From: Pustulibacterium marinum | GTDB lineage: Bacteria; Bacteroidota; Bacteroidia; Flavobacteriales; Flavobacteriaceae | NCBI RefSeq assembly: GCF_900116665.1 | Contig: NZ_FPBK01000002.1 | Span: 1 to 54,229, forward strand | Direction of reading: 5' to 3' | DNA: 54,229 nt | In this document: positions 1 to 8,764 of the stretch, piece by piece | Layout of the letters: each line of letters starts with the position of its first letter | Position numbering within the stretch: position 1 is the first letter of the stretch | Made by a program: the position numbers and the translations under genes | The notes under the pieces: generated by a model | What the model saw: only the letters and a program-made list of their open reading frames with translations | Told to the model about the DNA's origin: nothing | Databases searched by the model: none

Positions 1-297
1 GAAATAGGTTCAGACAAGAATCACGTTCATTTTCTGTTACAGAGTGTTCCAACCTACAGTCCAACAAAGATTGCCAGAACAATTAAAAGTATCACTGCCC
101 GTGAAATTTTCTCTCAAGCTCCAGGTGTAAAAAGAGCATTATGGGGTGGAGCTTTTTGGGGAAGTGGCTTTTATATTAATACTGTGGGACGGCATAGCAA
201 TGAGCAAGTAATAGCTGCATATGTGAAAAACCAAGGTTCTGAAAAGGATTATCAAGTTTTGCATAGAAATAATGACATACAATTAAATCTATTCTAA
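1..297 (+). CDS. tnpA: IS200/IS605-family transposase (TnpA), 5'-truncated by window edge
   Basis: An open frame runs from base 1 to a TAA at 295-297, 98 codons of what is normally a protein of about 150 residues, so the N-terminal third lies outside the window. The fragment holds the HUH-type motif HVHFLL, then the conserved SITAREIF and the WGGAFWGSGFYINTVGRH block, and ends in a helix containing AAYVKNQG, whose Tyr is the expected single-strand nicking nucleophile of Y1 transposases, followed by Gln. It ends in QLNLF, a common C-terminus in Bacteroidota copies. These enzymes move single-stranded DNA by recognising end hairpins, and a GC-rich hairpin follows 7 bases after the stop. No tnpB is seen on this side. 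The family call is secure. Whether the element is intact cannot be judged here. Confidence 0.9.
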   Translation, partial: EIGSDKNHVHFLLQSVPTYSPTKIARTIKSITAREIFSQAPGVKRALWGGAFWGSGFYINTVGRHSNEQVIAAYVKNQGSEKDYQVLHRNNDIQLNLF

Positions 298-304
298 ACT
301 AATG

Positions 305-324
305 CCTCGGGGCTTGCCCCGAGG
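305..324. repeat. GC-rich hairpin, probable right end of the IS200/IS605 element
   Basis: A perfect 8-bp stem, CCTCGGGG / CCCCGAGG, encloses the loop CTTG just past the transposase stop. It is strikingly GC-rich for its surroundings. Its position fits the subterminal recognition hairpin of an IS200/IS605 right end. It could also act as a transcription terminator for either flanking gene, although there is no long T-run. Confidence 0.65.
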
Positions 325-329
325 ATTAT

Positions 330-611
330 TTACTTCTTAAAATTATTTTTTTGATGTTTTGCCATCAATACTTCTCCGGGTAGTTTTGGGTTTTCTTTGG
401 TACCTCTTAAATGTGTGACCAAACCATTTAAAAAATTTCGTAACACTTGATCTCCACAGTTTTTGTAATTAGGATGATCTTCTTTTCTAAAAAAAGCACT
501 CAGCTCCGTTTTAGAAATTTTAAAATCAGCATCCTGAAGAATTTCTACAATATCATCATCGCGCAACGCTAGCGCTACTCTTAGTTTTTTAAAAACATCA
601 TTGTTTGTCAT
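330..611 (-). CDS. DUF1456 family protein, single-module form
   Basis: A 93-residue protein beginning MTNNDVFKKLRVAL, with the DUF1456 signature of DDDIVEIL, then FFRKEDHPNYKNCGDQVLRNFL and a terminal NGL..HLRG. Family members such as E. coli YehS usually carry two copies of this module of about 65 residues. Here only one is present, followed by a short basic tail. The frame extends upstream to a TTG at 671, but the ATG at 611 matches the family N-terminus, so I used it. It is divergent from the TerB-like gene, with about 70 bp between starts. The function of the family is unknown. The gene ends 5 bases from the insertion-element hairpin, so loss of the second module through that insertion is possible but unproven. 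Confidence 0.75.
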   Translation of the reverse strand: MTNNDVFKKLRVALALRDDDIVEILQDADFKISKTELSAFFRKEDHPNYKNCGDQVLRNFLNGLVTHLRGTKENPKLPGEVLMAKHQKNNFKK

Positions 612-682
612 TTCGTCTATTTTGAAAGAAAAGTTACTTTTATGCTTTAATTTAGTAATTTGAGCATTCAATACACAAAACC

Positions 683-1087
683 ATGGAAAAAAGCAGAGAT
701 GTAAAACTAAGTATTCTTTCTGAAATGATCTCTATTGCAACCGTAGATAAAGATTTAAAAGAAAGAGAATATAACTTTTTACTGGCGGTTGCCAAGCAAT
801 TACAGATTTCAAAAATAGAATTGGATATGCTTTTTGAAAATCCGGCACCTTTCAAACCACATAAAGATGAGGCGCAACGCATCATTCAGTTTTACCGTTT
901 GGTTTTGATGATGAATATTGATGAAGAACAACATCCTGAAGAATTACAATTGGTACGTGAATGTGGATTGCGACTAGGGCTCAATCCTATTGCCATGGAG
1001 AAAGTTTTTAAAGTGATGGAGGCGTATGAAGACCACATTGTACCCACAGATGTGCTACTTGGGATCTTTAAAACATACTACAACTAG
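683..1087 (+). CDS. TerB-like protein
   Basis: A 134-residue, all-helical, soluble protein without a signal peptide. Residues about 8-60 (LSEMISIATVDKDLKEREYNF) and the C-terminal half (NPIAMEKVFKVMEAY) match the TerB/TerB-like fold: an early acidic segment followed by a loop where the TerB family often places metal-binding Asp/Glu residues. Bacteroidota homologues are often labelled tellurite resistance TerB or, misleadingly, excinuclease subunit B. uvrB itself is the separate gene at 1784-3775. The cellular role is unknown. A clear intrinsic terminator follows. Confidence 0.65.
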   Translation: MEKSRDVKLSILSEMISIATVDKDLKEREYNFLLAVAKQLQISKIELDMLFENPAPFKPHKDEAQRIIQFYRLVLMMNIDEEQHPEELQLVRECGLRLGLNPIAMEKVFKVMEAYEDHIVPTDVLLGIFKTYYN

Positions 1088-1111
1088 CAGTTTTGACAGT
1101 GTAACATCATT

Positions 1112-1138
1112 AAAAACCGACATAATGTCGGGTTTTTT
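1112..1138 (+). terminator. Intrinsic terminator after the TerB-like gene
   Basis: Stem CCGACA / TGTCGG with loop TAA, preceded by an A-run and followed by GGTTTTTT, 25-50 bases after the stop codon at 1087. Confidence 0.8.
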
Positions 1139-1161
1139 ATTGATTAAAATGACAAAATGTC

Positions 1162-1199
1162 TTTGAAAATAGTGCTTTTTCCAGTTGGAATATAATTTG
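1162..1199 (+). promoter_or_regulatory. Possible promoter of the hsp20 gene
   Basis: TTTG at 1162-1165 and TATAATTTG at 1191-1199 resemble the Bacteroidota -33 (TTTG) and -7 (TAnnTTTG) elements. The spacing of 25 and the extra base in the -7 box are imperfect. It lies about 50 bases before the ATG. I saw no CIRCE-like inverted repeat. Confidence 0.3.
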
Positions 1200-1250
1200 C
1201 CTATTACTAAGCGAATTTGAAATTGATTATAAACTTAAAAAATTAATATT

Positions 1251-1688
1251 ATGAGCTTAGTAAAAAGAAACAACAGAGAGAACAACGTTTGGTTACCTAA
1301 TTTGTTAGACGAATTCTTCAAACCAGATTTTCTAGGAGGAGTTCAAAACCTTTCAGCATCTACTCCGGCTGTAAATATTAGAGACAACGAAAAAGAGTTT
1401 GTACTTGAATTAGCAGTTCCTGGAAGAAAACGAGATGATTTCAATCTTGAAGTGGATGAAGGAGTATTAACCATTTCCTCTGAAAACAAAACGGAGAATG
1501 AAGTAAAAGAACAAAATTATACACGTAGAGAGTTCAATTATACTTCTTTCAAAAGAGCGTTTACGTTACCAGAAAGTGTGAATGAAGATGCGATTAACGC
1601 AAATTATGAAGATGGAGTTTTAAGTATTGCGCTTCCTAAAAAAGAAGAAGCTTTACCAAAGCCAAAACGTACGATCCAAATAGGATAA
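1251..1688 (+). CDS. Small heat-shock protein, Hsp20/alpha-crystallin family
   Basis: A 145-residue cytoplasmic chaperone. The N-terminal arm (about 1-40) contains NVWLPNLLDEFF. The alpha-crystallin domain (about 40-130) begins PAVNIRDNEKEFVLELAVPG and ends with the family hallmark A.YEDGVLSIALPKKE. The C-terminal tail has a basic KPKRTIQIG segment in which I-x-I-type residues can patch a neighbouring subunit. Length and domain order are standard. It is a single-gene unit bounded by terminators on both sides. ATP-independent holding of unfolded proteins is the known role of the family. Confidence 0.93.
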   Translation: MSLVKRNNRENNVWLPNLLDEFFKPDFLGGVQNLSASTPAVNIRDNEKEFVLELAVPGRKRDDFNLEVDEGVLTISSENKTENEVKEQNYTRREFNYTSFKRAFTLPESVNEDAINANYEDGVLSIALPKKEEALPKPKRTIQIG

Positions 1689-1740
1689 TTTAAAAAGATA
1701 AAAAGTCATTTTTTTCATAATATAGATTGGTTAGTTAGAT

Positions 1741-1777
1741 AAAACGCCTCAAGTTTTTAAAGCTTGGGGCGTTTTTT
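1741..1777. terminator. Bidirectional terminator between hsp20 and uvrB
   Basis: An inverted repeat pairs AAAACGCCTCAAG with CTTGGGGCGTTTT (one G-T pair), with a T-run on the plus side and A-rich flanks on the other. It sits between two convergent stops and can serve both. Confidence 0.85.
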
Positions 1778-1783
1778 ATGAAA

Positions 1784-3775
1784 TTATTTTTCTTGAAGTA
1801 CTTTTATTTCGTCACGTAATTTGGCGGCTTGCATAAAGTCGAGCTCTTTGGCCGCTTTTTCCATTTCTTTACGTTTTTCACGAATCAGTTTTTCTATATC
1901 TTTTTTCGTCATATAAGCAGTGTCAGGTTCTGCCGCTGCTTGTATTTTTTCATCAAGCATTCGGGCTTCACTACTTTCGTGTTTTCCAATGGCCAGATTT
2001 TCAATCTTTTTATTTAATGCTTTAGGAGTAATGTTATTTGCTTTGTTATACGCCATTTGCTTGCTACGACGATATTCGGTTTCATCAATAGTTTTTTGCA
2101 TGCTGTCGGTTATTTTATCCGCATACATAATGGCTTTTCCGTTGAGGTTACGCGCAGCTCTACCAACCGTTTGGGTAAGAGATCGGTTACTTCTTAAAAA
2201 TCCTTCTTTATCGGCATCTAAAATAGCAACTAGCGAAACTTCGGGTAAATCCAATCCTTCTCTTAGAAGGTTTACACCAATTAGCACATCAAACAGACCT
2301 TTACGCAAATCCTGCATAATTTCAACACGTTCCAAAGTATCTACATCCGAATGAATATATCTACATCTAATTTGGATTCTGGTTAAATATTTGGTCAATT
2401 CTTCAGCCATTCTTTTGGTAAGTGTGGTCACCAGAACACGCTCGTCTTTCTCTACTCGTAGCTGAATTTCTTCAACTAAATCATCTATTTGATTTTCGCT
2501 AGGGCGCACTTCTATAATAGGATCCAATAAACCTGTTGGACGAATGATTTGCTCAACGTAGGTTCCTTCAGATTTTTGCAATTCGTAATCTGCCGGAGTT
2601 GCAGAAACATAAATAACTTGATTCTGTAACGCTTCAAACTCTTCAAATTTCAAAGGACGATTGTCCATGGCAGCGGGTAATCTAAAACCGTATTCAACCA
2701 AATTTTCTTTTCTGCTTCGGTCACCACCATACATGGCATGTACTTGCGGAATGGTTACGTGGCTTTCATCTACAACCATTAAATAATCATCTGGAAAATA
2801 ATCTAGCAAACAGAAAGGTCTGGTTCCTGGTTCGCGTCCATCCAAATATCTTGAGTAATTTTCAATCCCGGAACAATACCCTAATTCTTTGATCATTTCC
2901 AAATCAAAATTGGTACGTTCTTCCAAACGTTTCGCCTCTAAAGGTTTTCCTATTTCTCTGAAATAATCAACCTGTTTTACCATGTCTTGCTGAATTTGCC
3001 AAATAGCTCCGTTGAGCACATCTGGAGAAGTAACAAACATGTTAGCAGGATAAATATTTAGTTTTTCGTATTTCTCAATAATATTATTGGTCTGCGGATC
3101 AAAAGCTTCAATGGCTTCAATTTCATCACCAAAGAAATGTATTCTGAATGCATCGTCCGCATAACTAGGAAAAACATCAATAGTATCACCTTTTACACGA
3201 AAGTTTCCATTGACAAACTCCGCTGTAGTACGCGAATACAAACTTTGTACAAGTTGATGCATGAATTTGGTTCGAGAAATTACCTGATCTTGTTCAATAG
3301 AAATTACATTTTTCTGAAATTCAATGGGGTTACCAATACCATACAAACAAGAAACAGAAGCTACCACAAGAATATCTCGTCTTCCTGAAAGTAGGGAAGA
3401 AGTAGCGCTAAGTCTCAATTTTTCGATCTCTTCGTTAATGGAAAGATCTTTTTCAATATAGGTTCCAGTTACCGGAATGTATGCTTCGGGTTGATAATAA
3501 TCATAATAGGAAACAAAATATTCTACGGCGTTATTCGGAAAAAAAGCTTTGAACTCTGAATACAATTGAGCCGCAAGCGTTTTGTTATGAGCAAGTACCA
3601 AAGTGGGTTTTTGAACTTCTTTGATCACATTGGCTGCCGTAAAGGTTTTACCAGATCCTGTGACTCCAAGTAGTACTTGGAATTTTTCATCATTATCAAT
3701 TCCGTGAACAAGTTCTTTGATCGCGTTGGGCTGATCGCCTGTTGGTTTAAAGTCTGAAGCAATATCGAATTTCAT
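1784..3775 (-). CDS. uvrB: UvrB, nucleotide excision repair helicase subunit
   Basis: A 663-residue protein of full family length. Walker A GVTGSGKT is at residues 37-44. The beta-hairpin aromatic cluster YYDYYQPEAY, which inserts between DNA strands, begins at about residue 90. The helicase box VVDESHVTIPQ lies mid-protein. The C-terminal helicase motifs include VGRAARN, and a UVR domain (EKLIREKRKEMEKAAKELDF) lies in the last 45 residues, which is used to contact UvrA or UvrC. It verifies damage handed over by UvrA and loads UvrC in the cytoplasm. It is downstream of and co-directional with the secreted-protein array, but 70 bp away and unrelated in function. No oddities were seen. Confidence 0.98.
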   Translation of the reverse strand: MKFDIASDFKPTGDQPNAIKELVHGIDNDEKFQVLLGVTGSGKTFTAANVIKEVQKPTLVLAHNKTLAAQLYSEFKAFFPNNAVEYFVSYYDYYQPEAYIPVTGTYIEKDLSINEEIEKLRLSATSSLLSGRRDILVVASVSCLYGIGNPIEFQKNVISIEQDQVISRTKFMHQLVQSLYSRTTAEFVNGNFRVKGDTIDVFPSYADDAFRIHFFGDEIEAIEAFDPQTNNIIEKYEKLNIYPANMFVTSPDVLNGAIWQIQQDMVKQVDYFREIGKPLEAKRLEERTNFDLEMIKELGYCSGIENYSRYLDGREPGTRPFCLLDYFPDDYLMVVDESHVTIPQVHAMYGGDRSRKENLVEYGFRLPAAMDNRPLKFEEFEALQNQVIYVSATPADYELQKSEGTYVEQIIRPTGLLDPIIEVRPSENQIDDLVEEIQLRVEKDERVLVTTLTKRMAEELTKYLTRIQIRCRYIHSDVDTLERVEIMQDLRKGLFDVLIGVNLLREGLDLPEVSLVAILDADKEGFLRSNRSLTQTVGRAARNLNGKAIMYADKITDSMQKTIDETEYRRSKQMAYNKANNITPKALNKKIENLAIGKHESSEARMLDEKIQAAAEPDTAYMTKKDIEKLIREKRKEMEKAAKELDFMQAAKLRDEIKVLQEK

Positions 3776-3845
3776 ATTACAAAACTAACAAACAAACGAC
3801 TGCTAACTTACTAAGAGAAAGTTATTTTTTCAAAGAGGCTTTATT

Positions 3846-6800
3846 TTAGCGTTTCAATGAAAAGTGCCCCGTTTGTTCAAACGATTCATCCCCATTTTTG
3901 ATAATCGCCTTGAACCAATAGTCTGATGGAGGTAAAGATGCACCGTTATAATTTCCATCCCATCCATAATCACCGGGTTTCAGGACTTTTAAAAGCTTCC
4001 CGTATCTATTGAAAATATAGATTTCGGAATCAGAAAAGCTATCAAATCCAAAGACATTCCAACGATCGTTAGTTCCATCACCATTTGGAGTGAAATATGT
4101 TGGGAAACCAAAAATAACTACAGCATCTGAAAGTGTAGTTTGGCAACCGTTAGTGTCAATCACAGATACCACATGCGATCCCATAAGAACATTTGTAAAT
4201 GTATTAGAACTTTGTGGTGTTCCACCGTCAAGGCTGAACATATAATTTCCAGATCCGGAAATGCTCACCGTTATGGTATTATTCTCTGAAAATCCTGTAG
4301 TTTCTATGTCTAGAATCGTAGCAGGTTCAGAAGCTGAAACTCCAAAATATTTGGTAGACGTACAGCCAATTTCATTAGTTACTGTAACGCTGTAAACGCC
4401 AGGCTCTGTTATGTCAATAGCAGAAGTTGTTTCGTTTGTACTCCAAAGATAGGTGTCTGTTACAGTTCCTGTGCTGGCATCTACGGTTAATGGAGAATTT
4501 TCCGAACAAATAACAAAGTCTTCATAAATTGGAATTTCCGGAGAAACAATCAGAAAACTAGTGAAAGATGTATAAGCAAAACATCCCGTAGTAGTATTGG
4601 TTACCCTAATGAAAATCTCTTCTTCGTTCTGTAAAGGATATGTATTCCAATTTGTAATGGCATTACTGTTGTCTAGTGCGTCGTCTTCCGAATGGAAATA
4701 GGATATGTTGAAAATCTCATTGTTCGAATTTTCGAAAGCCAAATTGCCAAATTCTGAAAGATCTTGATTGTAGAACCCTGTATTGCTACAAACTGAAAAA
4801 TCGGCCACTTCATTTACTTCCGGTAATGGATTGATTTGGTATGCTATACTTTCAATAGTGAAACATCCTGTGGTACTATTTTCGGCATAAACAAAAAGGA
4901 TAAAGTTACTTTCTGAATATGTAAAAGCATCTTCAACTGCATTTATTTGAGCATCTGCTTCCGCTTCTGTCTGATAATATGAAATAGTGAACGCTTCAGT
5001 ATCGTTGAAAATTTGACTGTTATAATCAGAAAGATAAATTAAAGCATCTTGGTTTTCACAAATGTTAATTGGTTCGCTGATTAGAACTTCAGGAGGAGTA
5101 TTGACTGTAATTTCTACGGGATAAATAATATTACAACCAGATACAGTATTTGTAATGCTAATGTAAATGATGTCATGATTTTCAACGGTATAAGCATCAG
5201 CATTCTCAAAACTATTTTGGTCCAATTCTGCATCGTTTTGCGAGTGGTAATAATTGATGTCTAAGTTATCCAAACGTTCAGGAAGAGCTCCAAAATCTTC
5301 TGCTGTTAAATCAAAAGTCATGATTCCATCGTAATCAATATCACAAAAAACATAAGGTTGTGGCACTTCAAACTCTGCAACTTGAATCACATTGAGTTGA
5401 AGCGGAAATAGCACTTCGCAACCATTTTGGCTTTTTACTTTTCCATAAATGATTTGAGGATTTTCAATATTCGTATAAGTAAGGGAAAGTGGATCTTCCT
5501 CTAAAGAGGCAGCTTCTTCCGATAGATAAAAATTGAAAGTGATATTTTGATTAGCAGAAGCAATGACTTCTTCATAGATAGTGTTTAAATCGAAAGTTTC
5601 AAAACCATCGCCACTTACATCATCACAAAGGTTGTAGTTTTCGTTCGGCATGGTGAAAGTTGGCTCTTCGTTAATCTCAACCTCAAAAGAATAGATGTAA
5701 TAGCAGGCAGGATCAAAACTATTTTGAGCACGTGCATAAATGGTCTGATTTACAGCATTGAATTCTGTGGTTTTATCAATGCTATTTTCATTGTTGATAG
5801 CATTTTCTTCCGTTTCATAATAAGAGACAACTACAGCAGACTGACCGTTGCTAATTTCCTCATCTTTCTCTTCAAAAATGATTGGCTCAGTTCCATTGCT
5901 ATCTGTTTCACAGATGTTTATATTGCTTATTTCGGCATCTTCGTCGAAAGAAATTACATTAATGTTAAAGCTTTGTAGTTGATAACAGCCGGTTTCGGAA
6001 TTAATAATTTTAATTATGATTTGATCTGTTTCTGATGTGTAAGTTTCAGGAGTACTGATTTCATTGATGCCATTTGTTGCATCAGATACAGCTAGATAAA
6101 ATTCAAAAGTTCTATTTTCTGTACTTGAAACGACTTCCGGTATAACTGTAGTAAGGTCAAATGTGTATATTCCATCATTATTATCATCACAATAATAAAT
6201 ATCGTTAGGGGTGTAAGTTACAGGCGCAGGTAGAATGTTTACCGAAAATGGAACAATATCATAACACCCCGTTATGTTATCAGTAACTCTGGCGTAGAAT
6301 ACATAATCGACATTGCTGTAATAAGAATATAAAAAACTAGCATTTTCATTTACAGCATTTTCATAGTTATGATAGTATTTTATTGTGTAATCATTTCCGT
6401 CTAGAAAATACTCGTCAAAATCTCCAAAGAATACAGTAGTACTAAGGTTTTGATCACTATCACAATAATCAAAAGGTTCTGTTGGTGCCTCAATAGTGAA
6501 AAACGGACTTACTTCTAACGTTACAGCAATATTTGAAGAACAGTCACTACTATTGATATTGGCATAGATTGTTTGTGGGTTAGAAGTGTTTTCAAACGGA
6601 GTATTGTTGTCTAAAATGCTAGATGGATCATTTTCAATTAAATAAAACTGAACAGAATAATCGTTATTATTATTTACTACTGAGTTGGCTACATCTTCTA
6701 AATCAAATATGGCAATTCCGTCATTTGAGGAATCATCACATGCATAGTAATGATCATTAGCATTGGTACTTAGTTCATCGGTATATAGTGTAATCGAGGC

Positions 6801-8669
6801 AATAGAGAAACAACCGCTGGTATTTGTTTCATCAACTATCTTTACATAAACAGTTTGTTGATTCTCTTGAGTATTGGTGAAGTTTTCAGGTGTGTTAATC
6901 GGATTGGTGCCGTTGATAGCGTTATTATTACTTAGGTAGTAAGATGTTGTGTAGTTTGGGTTATTTGGATCTGAGACTAGATTATCCAATGCTGTTGTTA
7001 AATCAAAAGAAGTAAATGATGTGTTTTCTTCACAAGCATTTAAACTTGTTGTAGACTGAAGCAATGGAGTCGCCGTGTTTACTAATAAATCTACAGTACT
7101 GTACATAGGACAAGCTCCTGTATTGGTAATTACTCTTATGTATAAGGTTTGAGGGTTTGATGTATTTTGATAATTATTAGCTAAAGCACTTATACCATTT
7201 TGAGCGTTCTCAATTGTAGCAAATAATTGTACTTGAGCATTAGGATATTGATTTTGGTAAAATTGTTTTGTACTGGTAAAACTAAAAGTAATAAACCCAT
7301 CAGAATCATAATCACATTTGGTTAAACTTGGTGCTTCGGTAATGGAATTTGAAGGCGTATTAACTATAAGATTAAATTCATTTACAGCTTTACACCCCGT
7401 AGCATTGTTAGCAATTCTCGCATAAATAGTTTGTGGGTTTGATGTATTGGTAAAAACATCATCGATTGCATTTATATTGTTAGAAGCTTCATTTTCTGTT
7501 AGAAAATAGGTGACTGTATATGTTGCACCTGAAGTATTCATGGCATTAATAAGTTCGTTATCTTTTGTGGATAAATCGAATGATGTAAATCCATCAGCTA
7601 TATAATCGTCGCACTTCGTGAAATCTGCTACTGTTTCAGTTGGTAAATTTTCGTTCAAACTAATATTTACAGTACCTTCCAACATACAGCTTCCAAATGA
7701 ACTGGAAGAAATTTCCAATGTATAAATTCCCGATGTGGTAGCGGTAAGTTCAGATGACGTTTCAGGTAATAATGAACCGTTCAAACTCCATTGGTAGGTT
7801 GCATTAGTAAATTCTATTGGGGAATTTATAGTGTAAGTAGGTGCACACGTGTTTACATCTTCTCCAAGATCTATGCGCGTAGATAAACTACCTTGCTTGA
7901 GGAAAACTGCGGTATCAAGTGCTGAATCTCCTTGATCTGCAATTACCAGTTTTACATGATATGTAACATTTGGGATTATAGAGGTTGATGCTGTGATAGC
8001 TGTTGTTCTACCATTAAAATTGGTGTTACCTAAATTATATCCGGCGAAAAAATTTTCGTTTTGTGCATTACAAAATCCAATAATCTGAGGGTGAATGTTT
8101 CCGGTGCCTGCGATATCATTGGATGTTGGAATCAAAGCCATATTAGCATATGCAGCACTATTGTCTGCAGGTTTAATCAACGCCGCAAAATAATCTGAAT
8201 GATTGCATGGGTTTTCATTGTAATATTCTTCTGAAGCAATTAAGTATTCAAAACTTAATTCATCGCCCATTGCTGTTACATCAAACTCTAGTACTGTTGC
8301 ATTTAAACTATTAGAAACTCCTAATATAGTTTCGAGATTTGTATCACCTAACCAGTTTTCTGAGCCTTCATTTAGATTATTGCTGATACTACTATTACCA
8401 GAACTGGAAATAGCTCCTGTTGATAAAATAATACCATTTGTAAAAGGAAATCCCGAACTTGAATTTTGAAAACCACCGAATGAAACTATATTGTCAACGG
8501 TTCCGCTTTGTGAAATACTCACATTTGAAACCTGAATGCAATCATCACCTTTTAAGTCTGAAACAAGCTCGTTGATGGCCGTATTATTTGTAGAAATAAG
8601 TTGTGCATGTATTGTATTTATACATGCAAATAAGAAAATAATATAAAAAGTAACTTGTTTAATCCTCAT
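3846..8669 (-). CDS. Giant choice-of-anchor L protein with T9SS type B sorting domain (copy A)
   Basis: 1607 residues. A signal peptide (about 1-22, ending IHAQ) is followed by a choice-of-anchor L domain (about 25-270) with FSFEYLIASEEY-like and NGRTTAITA segments. An Ig-like module follows, then eleven consecutive units of about 90 residues, each opening with C-D-x-D-x-D-G-like loops (for example CDDNNDGIYTFDL), carrying NPQTIYAR strands and closing with a TGC Cys. Next are an Ig/PKD-like module (YLWSTNETT) and a type B C-terminal domain starting FPTYFTPNGDGTNDRWN and ending GHFSLKR. The protein is therefore exported by Sec, crosses the outer membrane by T9SS, and is probably surface-bound or released. 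A role in adhesion or gliding is only an inference. It is the most diverged of the three giants. Confidence 0.9.
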   Translation of the reverse strand: MRIKQVTFYIIFLFACINTIHAQLISTNNTAINELVSDLKGDDCIQVSNVSISQSGTVDNIVSFGGFQNSSSGFPFTNGIILSTGAISSSGNSSISNNLNEGSENWLGDTNLETILGVSNSLNATVLEFDVTAMGDELSFEYLIASEEYYNENPCNHSDYFAALIKPADNSAAYANMALIPTSNDIAGTGNIHPQIIGFCNAQNENFFAGYNLGNTNFNGRTTAITASTSIIPNVTYHVKLVIADQGDSALDTAVFLKQGSLSTRIDLGEDVNTCAPTYTINSPIEFTNATYQWSLNGSLLPETSSELTATTSGIYTLEISSSSFGSCMLEGTVNISLNENLPTETVADFTKCDDYIADGFTSFDLSTKDNELINAMNTSGATYTVTYFLTENEASNNINAIDDVFTNTSNPQTIYARIANNATGCKAVNEFNLIVNTPSNSITEAPSLTKCDYDSDGFITFSFTSTKQFYQNQYPNAQVQLFATIENAQNGISALANNYQNTSNPQTLYIRVITNTGACPMYSTVDLLVNTATPLLQSTTSLNACEENTSFTSFDLTTALDNLVSDPNNPNYTTSYYLSNNNAINGTNPINTPENFTNTQENQQTVYVKIVDETNTSGCFSIASITLYTDELSTNANDHYYACDDSSNDGIAIFDLEDVANSVVNNNNDYSVQFYLIENDPSSILDNNTPFENTSNPQTIYANINSSDCSSNIAVTLEVSPFFTIEAPTEPFDYCDSDQNLSTTVFFGDFDEYFLDGNDYTIKYYHNYENAVNENASFLYSYYSNVDYVFYARVTDNITGCYDIVPFSVNILPAPVTYTPNDIYYCDDNNDGIYTFDLTTVIPEVVSSTENRTFEFYLAVSDATNGINEISTPETYTSETDQIIIKIINSETGCYQLQSFNINVISFDEDAEISNINICETDSNGTEPIIFEEKDEEISNGQSAVVVSYYETEENAINNENSIDKTTEFNAVNQTIYARAQNSFDPACYYIYSFEVEINEEPTFTMPNENYNLCDDVSGDGFETFDLNTIYEEVIASANQNITFNFYLSEEAASLEEDPLSLTYTNIENPQIIYGKVKSQNGCEVLFPLQLNVIQVAEFEVPQPYVFCDIDYDGIMTFDLTAEDFGALPERLDNLDINYYHSQNDAELDQNSFENADAYTVENHDIIYISITNTVSGCNIIYPVEITVNTPPEVLISEPINICENQDALIYLSDYNSQIFNDTEAFTISYYQTEAEADAQINAVEDAFTYSESNFILFVYAENSTTGCFTIESIAYQINPLPEVNEVADFSVCSNTGFYNQDLSEFGNLAFENSNNEIFNISYFHSEDDALDNSNAITNWNTYPLQNEEEIFIRVTNTTTGCFAYTSFTSFLIVSPEIPIYEDFVICSENSPLTVDASTGTVTDTYLWSTNETTSAIDITEPGVYSVTVTNEIGCTSTKYFGVSASEPATILDIETTGFSENNTITVSISGSGNYMFSLDGGTPQSSNTFTNVLMGSHVVSVIDTNGCQTTLSDAVVIFGFPTYFTPNGDGTNDRWNVFGFDSFSDSEIYIFNRYGKLLKVLKPGDYGWDGNYNGASLPPSDYWFKAIIKNGDESFEQTGHFSLKR
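4530..7620 (-). repeat. Eleven protein-level repeats in copy A
   Basis: In the encoded protein, eleven units of about 90 residues begin at a Cys (KCDDYIADG, KCDYDSDG, CEENTS, ACDDSSNDG, CDSDQN, CDDNNDG, CETDSNG, CDDVSGDG, CDIDYDG, CENQDA, CSNTGF). Each normally holds a second Cys about 60 residues later in a TGC motif. DNA identity between units is low, so these are old repeats. Boundaries are approximate. Confidence 0.75.
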
Positions 8670-8688
8670 AGCAAAAATAAAAATTATT

Positions 8689-8696
8689 CAAAGGTA
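8689..8696 (-). promoter_or_regulatory. -7 promoter box of copy A
   Basis: TACCTTTG on the minus strand is an exact TAnnTTTG match about 20 bases before the ATG. No clear -33 TTTG was seen. Confidence 0.5.
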
Positions 8697-8764
8697 TGAG
8701 GGAGAGAAGTTAAAAGTATAAATAATAGTAATGTGAATTCCTTAAAATCGTTGAAATGATAAAT

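Noticed and set aside
612-671. 20-residue extension of the DUF1456 protein from a TTG
   Set aside because: The ATG at 611 matches the conserved family N-terminus MTNND.
683-1087. Reading the TerB-like gene as an excinuclease subunit, as related entries are sometimes named
   Set aside because: It has no helicase or UVR motifs, and the genuine uvrB is intact at 1784-3775.
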